From contig WTXG01000031.1 in assembly GCA_022496185.1 (NCBI GenBank), positions 186,001 to 250,000 of the forward strand: a stretch of 64,000 nt of DNA, given 5' to 3'. The position numbers were made by a program, and so were the translations under genes. The notes under the pieces were generated by a model. That model was not told the DNA's origin, ran no database searches, and worked only from the letters and a program-made list of their open reading frames with translations. Shown here piece after piece: positions 56,401 to 64,000 of this stretch (its first letter is position 1; each line of letters starts with the position of its first letter). The DNA comes from Multifurca ochricompacta (taxonomy: Eukaryota; Basidiomycota; Agaricomycetes; Russulales; Russulaceae).

Positions 56401-57206
56401 AGATGGATGTATCCTTTAGCCAGATGCTCTTTGAGGAATGTCATCAGTGCTGCCTGTTCTGACTGGGACAGTGGATAGATTTTGCAATCTATTGCCACTG
56501 GCACATCAGGTACAAATTCAATGGCATGATCCCATGGTCATGCTGGGGGAAAGCATTGTGATTCCTCCTCTGAGAACACCTTCCAATGCTGATGGTATGT
56601 TTCTGGCACTATTTCCTCAAAGGTTTTCTCCATATACCCCTCGACTGCCTTCTGAGCCAATTCTGATGCTTTGGTAATGTAGCACCGACCGGGATTATCT
56701 AGCTCTATTCCATTGCCTACCACTTGTAATATCACATGCCAAGCATTATAGTCATATCCCTGTGACATTATGATGACGGGGTAGAACTCCTTATCCATGG
56801 TTGCATCGCTCCAGTTGATCCTAGGTTTGAATGCTGCCAGCCATGGGTATCCTAAAATGAGGTCTTCTCCCAAATTGGTGACAAGGAAATGGATGACTTT
56901 TGTTTTCTCTCCCACTTGGACATTGAGATCAGTGTAGTGTGTTATTTTCCCGGCTCAATTAGCTGTTCCGTCAATATTCCATATGTTCTTTTCCTGGGGA
57001 AGTTCCAGCAATCCCAGGCCCATGGTCCTTGCCATGCATGGGCTGATAAAGTTATCAGTAGCTCCTGAATCTATCAGGATGTCGTGATCAGCTGACTTCT
57101 GTGTAGTCTCAAAATGCACTGGTATTTTCAATGATTTGAAGCAACTAGTATACACAGAGGTTACATGTAATGCTCATGCCCAGGCCAACAGGGTTGAGCC
57201 AATCAA
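53432..57206 (-). pseudogene. Family B copy 2 Pol (protease to integrase N-terminus)
   Basis: Protease DILIDSGATDNFI; FLVTNLGEDLILGYPWLAAF; RT with [26 protein letters not shown] and an intact YMDDILVA; after the solo [38 protein letters not shown] and RNase H with TDHSNLLYW (intact Asp). Integrase is cut after [15 protein letters not shown] by element D. Several TGA and frame breaks (for example near 56952). It keeps the catalytic residues that copy 1 has lost, so it shows the ancestral state. Confidence 0.85.
54563..55943 (-). mobile_element. Solo LTR (family C), 1,381 bp, duplication ATCAT
   Basis: On the plus strand TGTAATGCTCAGC...GGTCGTAACA, with ATCAT at 54558-54562 and 55944-55948. 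It splits LHEHD from DLYLKPAK in RT. Reverse relative of 26690-28072. Confidence 0.9.
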
Positions 57207-58714
57207 AAATCCTTTTTTGTGAATGCTTTTTCTACTAGGATAGCACGTACTTCCTCACTTTCTTTCATCATGTTTGCCTGTATATCGTGGGCCTTCTCTT
57301 TTTTTGTTCGTTTGTCTACTGCTGGTGGATTGTTGGAGGCCAGGGCAGGTGTAGTGGTAGCCTTGGCGACACGCACTCCTTTCTTGGGGCAGTCATGTGA
57401 CATATGTCCCTGAGCTTTGCATCAGAAGCATCTTCCTTCCTTCATCAACATCTGTTGTTTGTCTTCTGTGAGTGTAGCTCTGGCTCTGGTTCGATCGGCC
57501 GAGGTGTCCATAGCATTTGGGTCATGTGGGGAGGCAGGTTTAACTCTGAATGCTGCCTTCCACTGGTCTCGTGTCTTCCCTTTCTTTGTCTTGACCCCAA
57601 ATCATGTTTGGAAATCGAGATAATCTTGTTGCTGTTGTTGCACAGCATTGATCCACTGAGTCCAGTTATGAGGGTGATGAAACTGGATAATGTTTTTTAC
57701 AAGTGGATTTGGGAGCCCTTGGGAGAAGAGGTCCAAGGTGGCTTCCTCATCCACATCGTATCCAGCCCTGTTGGCTGTGCTTCAGAATTTGGCAACATAA
57801 CCGTCCAAATCCCCTTTCTCCATTTGCAGACCCTTTAGTTCTCAGGCAGCTTTCTGCTTTGCCTGTCCATCAGTGTAGGCATCTTTGAATCTCTGGGCAA
57901 CCACATCCCAGAGTCCTTTGTTCGTGGTGGGACTTCCACTCTCCACCTGGTCATTCAGCCATTCAAGCTGTTCCATGGTCCAGTCATCGACTGCTTCCCC
58001 TCAGATTAATGAGAGAAAGAGATTGGTGCACTGGAAGGGGTTTACAATCTGGGGAACATCATGATTAAAGTTCCTAAAGGTTGTAAACTCCAACATAAAC
58101 TTCCTGCTCTGGGAGTGATCTCCTGTGAATGTCTGCAGGAGTACTCCTGAGAGTTGTCCTGATGATGGGGGGTTCCCCAGGGTGGCAATGATAGGAGCGG
58201 TGGGGGGAGGAGGGGGAGGAGGAACTGGTGCTGGAATCTGGGCTGCAATGGTTGACATTCTTTGTTGGGTGATGGTAGTTGTGGATTGGAGGGATATCGT
58301 AGGAGTTGTCAATGCAGGGGCTCTGATTGTGACAACTTCTGGTGCAACCAGGGCAGTAGCTGATGCTAATACTGGTGCATCTTCACTGCTTTCATCTATG
58401 TATTCTTCATTTTCTGAGTTGGTAACAATGGCAGGAGGGTTTTCTCTCCACGGCCCTAGCCCAAATTCTGGTGGGGCAGGTCTAGTTGTTACCCAAGAGT
58501 TTCAGCTGTCCAAGTATCGGATACAATACCAAACCCTTTTCTTGTCGTCGTATTCTACCAGTTGGTATCTTCCGTCATGATAGACGTAGTATCCAAACTC
58601 GGTTTCAAAGTCTTTCCAAGTGGCAGAGCCAAGTACTTGTTGTGAAAGATTATTCTCATCTCTGCATTTGATAAGTTCTTCTTTAAACAGGGTCTGACTG
58701 TGGCTGGAAGCCAC
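57203..58714 (-). pseudogene. Family B copy 2 Gag
   Basis: Starts GTG GCT TCC 19 nt inside the LTR, as in copy 1. GSATWKDFETEFGYYVYHD, then TGA at 58502 exactly where copy 1 reads CGA; further TGA codons in LFLSLI-GEAVDD and KQKAA-ELKG also match CGA in copy 1. Others lie near 57790, 57605 and 57421. Zinc knuckle region RCF-CKAQGHMSHDC with a stop inside. Confidence 0.85.
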
Positions 58715-58720
58715 AATGAG

Positions 58721-58733
58721 AGACTCAACTTGA
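58721..58733 (-). promoter_or_regulatory. Family B copy 2 self-priming site
   Basis: On the plus strand AGACTCAACTTGA just inside the LTR. It differs from the transcript start AGACTCGACTT by one CG-to-CA change. Copy 1 shows the other CpG decay product (TG), so the ancestral site was a perfect 11-nt match. Confidence 0.65.
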
Positions 58734-59312
58734 TGTTATGTCCAGTGCAGGATGTTCCACATGACTTGTGTGACAGCGTTATCTGATAGTTCAGGTAAGA
58801 AACCAATAAGGCTTCTTGGAGTTCAATGGGATGAGTCAAAGTCAGAGGGGCTGTTCCCTAAGATGATGGTGAGTTGGAGAAGTGCCAAAAGCACTGAGAC
58901 AGATGAGTCAAAGATTCAAAGGAGGTGTCCAGAAGACAGGCACTGATGTATTCAATAAGTCGAGTCTGAGGTCTACAATGTAGCTACAGCGGACTTATAT
59001 ACGTAATCTGGTGGGCGTCTAAAGATAAGAATCACAGAGTCATGTGGGCCCAAATATACAAAAGCAGAGGGCATAAAGCCTGGCTTCTGATAGGGAATTA
59101 AGTAAGTGTCCGGTCATAAAGATAAGAAGATAAGAGACAATCATAGGTAAACAGTACACAAACAAGTCCAATCAGCAGTCACGGGGATGGGAGAAATGCA
59201 TGTGAGGGGTTCCAAGAGGGAGACGTAATGAGGAAATGTAACATAGGTGGGTGAGTGGGGTCCTCATGAGGGAGGTGAAAGAAAAGAGGGTCACTGGGCC
59301 CTGGTCATAACA
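58734..59312 (-). repeat. 5' LTR of family B copy 2
   Basis: 579 bp; on the plus strand TGTTATGTCC...GGTCATAACA. Contains the TATATAAG and AGACTCGACTT signals on the minus strand. Confidence 0.9.
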
Positions 59313-60174
59313 TTCCTTCCTTCATCAATGTTTGCCACTCATCTTCTGTGAGCATGGCTCATGCTCTAGCTCTGTTGGCAGACATATCCATGGCATTTGG
59401 GTCTCATTGGGAGGTAGGTTTAACTCCAAATGCTGCCTTCCATTGGTCTTGTTGTCAAACAATCATGCTGCTGGTTATACTGACTGTGGTTAGTAGCGGT
59501 TTAGGCTAAAAGACAAGTAGTACTTCAGAGGTTAGAAGAACTCTTATACAACTATACTACTGACCTAAAAGACAAGTAGTCTACAGAAGACGGTTAGTCA
59601 AAGGTAAAGAAGAGTATAGTAAAAGGAACTTACACTTCAGAGGTTAGAAGAACTCTGAAGTGGAAGAGATGAAACAGACACCCTTATATACCCATAGGGG
59701 CCAGGGGAAATGGTCTGTGCGCACTGGAATAAGTCCACAAGTGCCGGACAATAAACAGAGAGGGATAAAGGCCATTGGCCAAAGAGATATCACATGCTTA
59801 CTGCGCATTACTAAGTCCATCACTAATCAGCTGAGTAAGGTGAGAAAGAAATGTAATAAAGATAACATAAAAAGTCCGATACTCCGGAATCCAATCTAAT
59901 CTAATCTACAGCAGAAGCGAACCTTAGATGCCTGAAGCATCTCCAGACACATCCTGTGTCAACACTCGTGTTTTCCCCTTTTTGGTTTTGATCCCAAAGC
60001 ATGTCTGGAAATCGAGATAATCCTGCTGCTGTCATCATGCAGTGTTGATCCACTGAGTCCAGTTATGGGGATGGTGGAACTGGATGATGTTTTTGACTAA
60101 TGGATTCAGAAGACCTTGGGAAAAGAGGTCCAGGGTGGCTTCCTCATCCACATCATATCCAGCACAGTTGGTGG
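59313..60174 (-). pseudogene. Family B copy 3, gag fragment split by a solo LTR
   Basis: On the minus strand from 60174: YDVDEEATLDLFSQGL, then across the LTR QWKAAFGVKPTSQ, DPNAMDM, and the start of the knuckle region, where the B copy 2 LTR cuts it. Contains TGA at expected Arg positions. No other part of this copy remains. Confidence 0.8.
59453..59964 (-). mobile_element. Solo LTR (family A), 512 bp, near-duplication CTTGT/CTCGT
   Basis: On the plus strand TGTCAAACAATC...TGTGTCAACA. CTTGT at 59448-59452 and CTCGT at 59965-59969; copy 2 has CTCGT at this place, so one side decayed. On its own strand exon A AGAGTTCTTCTAACCTCTG plus AAGT, a GTAAGT intron, exon B ACTACTTGTCTTTTAG and an exact intron-less copy. 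Confidence 0.88.
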
Positions 60175-61139
60175 TGTTGAACACAGAATGTGTCCAGTGA
60201 TGCTTCAGGCATCAGGAGATTAGATTAGCTACTTTGTGGACTAGATTAGATATCGGAGTTTCGGACTATTTACCATATCATTATTACTTTCTTTCTCACA
60301 TTCCACAGTAGCTGACTGATGTACCTTACTAATGATGTACAAGCATGTGATTCCTTATTGGCCAATGGCCTTTATCCCTCTTGTTTATTGTTTGGACTTT
60401 GTCTGGCACTTGAGGACTTATTCCCAGTGCACAGACCATCCCTTGAAGAGTATATAAGGGTGTCTGTTTCATCTCTTACACTTCAGAGTTTCTTCTACCT
60501 CTGAAGTGTAAGTCCCTTTTCTTACTTACTATCATACCTTGAGACTAATGCTCCTTGTAGTAACTTGTCTTTGTCTAGGTCAGTAGTATAGTATAATAGA
60601 GTTTCTTCTACCTCTGAAGTTAACTTGTCTTTGTCTAGCTTAACTTGCTAACCACACAGTCAGTATGCTGCGCCTCATGCCTGTTCGACAGGTTATGGGC
60701 CCTGGGCATGCTTAACTGATCTGTTACTATTTTTTTTGATCAGTCCAACTTTACTCCTTCAAGCTCACCAAAGCTTCAAGACTCCCTTCCCAATCAGTCT
60801 TCCTTGTGAGCTTTGCTTTATATTCTCTTGCCCTTAACTGTCCACAAGGTGGTGCACTTCATGTGCCCACCTTGATCTGTCTGGCTAGTCCCTCAGGGGA
60901 TTCTTGCAAGAGGTGATGAGGGACCCTAAGCAGGTGAAACACCTTGAGTTCCTCATGTGCGCTCTAAGTAAATAGTATTCTTAGTTGTAGCTGGGTTTTC
61001 ATCCCATCCATAGTCTTAGTAGGCCACTTGCCCAGAAGGCTTGGGGCTATAGGTTCAGTCAATGCTTGGCTCGATCTGTAAGCCAGGTTTAGCGACCTGC
61101 AGGTAGAGTTTAGGGTCTAGAACAAGGCATGGGTAGTCA
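60175..61139 (+). mobile_element. Copia-A copy 2: LTR plus leader, truncated
   Basis: LTR 60175-60690 (exon A AGAGTTTCTTCTACCTCTG plus AAGT, GTAAGT intron with GACTAAT, exon B TAACTTGTCTTTGTCTAG, intron-less A+B identical). The half-tRNA site GGTTATGGGCCCTG and the leader follow, ending where the TIR element starts. It entered the gag of family B copy 3. Confidence 0.88.
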
Positions 61140-61365
61140 TAGGGCATAGCACGAGTCCAGGTAACTCGCGAGTTTTTTGAGTAGAGCTGTGGGAAAACTC
61201 ACGGGTATTGATATTCACAGATCCGGGTGATCTGTGGGAACATACTCATGCGGATCCGGGTATTGATTTTGGCACCCCGGGTACCCAGGTGGGTACTCGT
61301 GGAATACCCGCACAGATATTATTATTTATTAAATTATTTTTGCCACACTTAATCCCAGTTTTAAT
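61140..61365 (-). mobile_element. End fragment of the TAGGGC TIR element
   Basis: TAGGGCATAGCACGAG and about 220 bp matching the reverse complement of 35735-35943, including the TTGATTTTGGCACCCC phrase. The rest of the element is absent. Confidence 0.75.
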
Positions 61366-61569
61366 TATCCTCTATTTCTATTATAACCCTCTTTTATTTT
61401 GTCATAAGTAAATCTTACAGTGCCATCACTGTGTGCACACCTCCCCTGGCCTGCCCACCCAAAGCTGGTGCCTGGGTAGACCATGACCTTGACCCCCCTC
61501 ATCCCTATGGTCCCTCCCTCTCATGTGACCCATTCACACCACTCTTCATACTTTTCCTTCTTACCTCCC

Positions 61570-61875
61570 ATCTGACCTTCCTCCAAAGGCCCCACTTCCA
61601 TCCACACTACTTTCTGAAAAACTGACAAAGGAAGATAAACCGTGGCTCAACCAACGACCAGACAGGCGCACCCATGCCAGCCGTTGGGTCACCTTCTTCA
61701 TGCCCTTCCTTGGTGCCTGTGGTGCTGGTGTGCTGTGCTGGACCGGGTATCAAAGCGCGTGAGACACAATGATAGACCTCAATCGACTGTGCAGTGTTAT
61801 GGAGGATACTTTTGACAACTTGGATGTCGACAACAGTGGCACCTGGATGCGAGACATGGAGATGAGTGGCTTTGG
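61570..61875 (+). pseudogene. GH16 (SKN1/KRE6-like) N-terminal exon fragment
   Basis: LTKEDKPWLNQRPDRRTHAS, a hydrophobic segment WVTFFMPFLGACGAGVLCW, then RLCSVMEDTFDNLDVDN and GTWMRDMEMSGFG. This order (charged tail, one membrane span, then the short lead-in to a family 16 beta-glucan-active domain) resembles Agaricomycete GH16 membrane proteins. The exon ends at GTATGT (61876) just where NGEFEM would be expected next, but the following sequence is unrelated. One TGA at about 61761 sits in the frame (GCG TGA GAC, probable CGA). A captured or orphaned host-gene fragment. Confidence 0.5.
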
Positions 61876-61940
61876 GTATGTACTCACCTTTCTAAAGGCT
61901 TTCAATATCACAGGACTAACATTTGTCATTCACCTTGCAG

Positions 61941-62897
61941 GCGTGGTGCCCCTTTCACTCGAAGGACTGAACTGGCTGACCTCCTGCCACTCCCACGTGC
62001 CTCCACTGTGCTTATCCACAACACAGTGGCCCTCTCCAAGGTGGGCCGATGCGATAGCAAGGTGGTTGGTGCATCTGCCTCCACCATCATGGACTCCCGG
62101 GGGGAATAAACGATGGAATGGTGCTGTGGAGCAGGGTGACATGGGCCGATGTCAAGATATTTGGGTTGGCGTGCACCATGCACTGGATGTGACTTCTTTC
62201 GTGCACTCTCTATTTCTTCTCACATTTACCTTACTGCCTTCTCCTCTTCTGTGCTAGCTCGCCTCCACTCGCATGATCACAAACAATTCATGGGTGACTT
62301 TGTATCATTCCAATGCTCCCTTACTAAATTTCTTGCTTCCTTTCCAGACACCTGACTCACATTCATGTGGGTCCCAGGGATGATGACCTACCAGGCGATC
62401 GCGATCGCTTCCAAGTCCGCAAACCACGCCTGCATGTCGACCCCCTTGGGTGCGCTTGATGAGTGACTCTCCTCACTCAAGTGGCGCTCCCTCTCGCCCT
62501 CGTGCATATGACAATTGGCGCGAAGAATGGCTGTGTGACCGCGCTTGTGCCACTCCCACTGCCGATCACCCCTCTGGGCGTGATTACAAAGCCCATACAC
62601 TCTCCATCACCCACCCCCCCAATGGTTCTAACCACCCACTCTGGTCTGCTGCAACTAATCCCTGGCCCACTCCTTTCAACTGACATACTACCTTGACAGC
62701 CATGCGCCTTGCTACCAGGCACGCCTTCATGGCTGACTACACCAAATGCTTCCACCCCACACTTCCTGCCTCAGCTCACACCTGGCCCCAGGTCTTCAAC
62801 CACAAACACCACGTCGAATCCCTTCTGGGGTTCCTGCAAGACACATGGGCTTTTTTCAAGCCCATTTCCTCCCTGCGACTGCAGGAACCAGATTAGG
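61941..62897 (+). pseudogene. Degraded LINE-like RNase H and C-terminal tail
   Basis: Fragments in shifting frames: RWNGAVEQGDMG, SVLARLHSHDHKQFMGDF, LTKFLASFPDT followed by HLTFMWVPGDDDLPGD (resembles the WVPGH region of non-LTR retrotransposon RNase H), then AMRLATRHAFMADYTKCFHP, the usual start of the tail after it. No reverse transcriptase is left. Identification by weak motifs only. Confidence 0.4.
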
Positions 62898-64000
62898 TCG
62901 CGTCAGTCCAATGGGTTGATGGGTTGTTTTTCCCTCAGAAATTTTACACCATGGCTCTCATGTCAACTCCTTTGTCCTCACAATAGTTACATTGTCCTCA
63001 CAGTAGTTACATTGTCCCTAGATATAGCTGTGCAATTTAAATACTACCCTGAAAATGTGTACTGAAAATCAATAAAAAAAGATCATAAGTGAATCTGCGT
63101 GCGTGAAAGACTGACAATGCTGCCTTCATGCAGATGCAAAAATCAAAAATGATAACTAACTTATAAAAGATAAATGAGCTGCCTAGTTTAGTAGCAAGTG
63201 CTGTGTGATGTAGTACATCAACTAAATAAGGTAAAAGATAAGACAAGTAATGCTCATTCCAGTTTAGTTGGTCAAAACTGAAGTGAATGCTACACAAAGC
63301 AGTGTCCTTAAATATTAGATGGAGAGTGTAATCATAGTTTGTAGAGTAATAGAGTAACAAGGGAATGTAGAGAACATTTGTGTGGATTGTTGTTAGCACG
63401 CTCGGGGCAGTAGTGCCAGTGCCACTCCCGTTGATCCGCTGATCTGGTGGCTTTCAGTTGGTCAATTTACACCCTGCTCATCGATCTTGTGGTACACTCC
63501 TTCATAAAAATAATATAGACTCTGACATTAATTTGACTTAAGTGCTGGACAGCCTCTGATATGGTACAAATGCGATTGATGCATAGCACAAGCAATTTAC
63601 TTAGCATCTTTTAGACTGCATGCATTCCGGGCCGCTTGCCTGTTCATTACTTTACATCTGGTTTCATCTTTATTGCTCGGTTTCATCCACTTTCGTCTCG
63701 CTTGTGCAGCTTCGCTCTTCAAAACACATTAGCACACATTCTACTAGGCCTCTCTAAGTATATAAAGGTACATCATACAACGCTTGTAGTAGGACCAACC
63801 AGCAGAAGCAGAATCAAAGCGCCGTTCTCTCTCTTTGTCTTATCTTGAGTACTAAGCGATTTCTCTACAACAACAAGCCCAAGGTCAAACAGAACCAGCA
63901 GCAGCAAGTCAGAAAAAGTCTTCAATACATTATCTCTTGTCTCTTGTGGAGCTGCCTCTTGCTTCTTTGGACGAACACAAACGATACAAGGCAGACAAGA
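62898..64000. other. Right-end non-coding region
   Basis: No recognised gene. Contains a short direct repeat CACAATAGTTACATTGTCCT / CACAGTAGTTACATTGTCCC near 62978-63018. Confidence 0.4.
63757..63768 (+). promoter_or_regulatory. Candidate TATA box of a gene or LTR beyond the window
   Basis: AGTATATAAAGG followed by about 230 bp of A/C-rich, ORF-free sequence to the window end, as in a 5' leader. The downstream gene cannot be seen. Confidence 0.35.

Larger units (their letters stand above)
53432..59312 (-). mobile_element. Chromovirus family B, copy 2, 3'-truncated
   Basis: Minus-strand copy: LTR 58734-59312, primer site, gag, pol down to the start of integrase, where element D begins. A 1,381-bp family C solo LTR lies in RT. 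The element entered the gag of a third B copy (59313-60174). It faces copy 1 as an inverted partner. Confidence 0.88.

Noticed and set aside
24993..58504. RIP of the Neurospora type
   Set aside because: Damage falls on CpG (CGA to TGA, CG to CA), not on CpA, and the base before the C varies.

Overview
The window comes from a filamentous basidiomycete, almost certainly an Agaricomycete. The evidence is short GT-AG introns of about 50-75 nt in every host gene, DUF6535 and DUF6532 proteins, a macrophage-activating-glycoprotein-like GPI protein, and a Plavaka-type transposase. I cannot name the species.

Layout. Positions 1-8,761 are a compact host-gene block: the 5' part of ORC1, ribonuclease H1 and a small HMG-box protein on the minus strand, then a GPI-anchored secreted protein and a DUF6535 membrane protein on the plus strand. 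8,762-12,183 holds no recognisable gene. From about 12.2 kb onward the window is a transposon graveyard. It contains a decayed Plavaka DNA transposon carrying a divergent DUF6532 gene (12.2-18.1 kb), a Ty3/Gypsy fragment (19.5-20.9 kb), and a large Copia element (family 'A', 21.3-34.2 kb). Family A was split by a complete second Copia ('Copia-1', 22,251-29,128, 5-bp duplication ACTCC), and both then received several solo LTRs. Next come a terminal-inverted-repeat element with a 12-unit tandem array and a tRNA-like head (34.4-35.9 kb), a perfectly palindromic Tc1 derivative (36.1-37.7 kb), and two oppositely oriented copies of one chromovirus (family 'B', 38.2-45.5 kb plus and 53.4-59.3 kb minus). 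A different chromovirus (family 'D', 46.2-53.4 kb minus) lies between them. The right end holds more B and A fragments, a broken GH16-like gene fragment and a LINE-like tail.

Most important observation. The LTRs of two unrelated Copia families share one architecture: exon A, a spliceosomal-type intron, exon B, a short linker, then an exact intron-less A+B, then U5. The intron-less copy matches the spliced form of its own neighbour in every LTR where both units are complete, although A and B differ between LTRs. This fits a replication cycle in which the 3' part of the LTR is rewritten each round from the spliced leader RNA. The same Copia elements have a half-tRNA (initiator-Met anticodon arm) primer site, while both chromovirus families have Tf1-like self-priming sites.

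Most stop codons inside the transposon reading frames are TGA at sites that were probably CGA. Two catalytic aspartates changed to asparagine by the same CpG-to-CpA step, so the region appears to have been inactivated mainly by CpG methylation and deamination. Two chromovirus families carry an extra ORF downstream of the chromodomain with a weakly similar core; in family B it ends in a row of zinc knuckles.

Limits: all family names rest on motif recognition by eye, and intron positions are consensus-based predictions.
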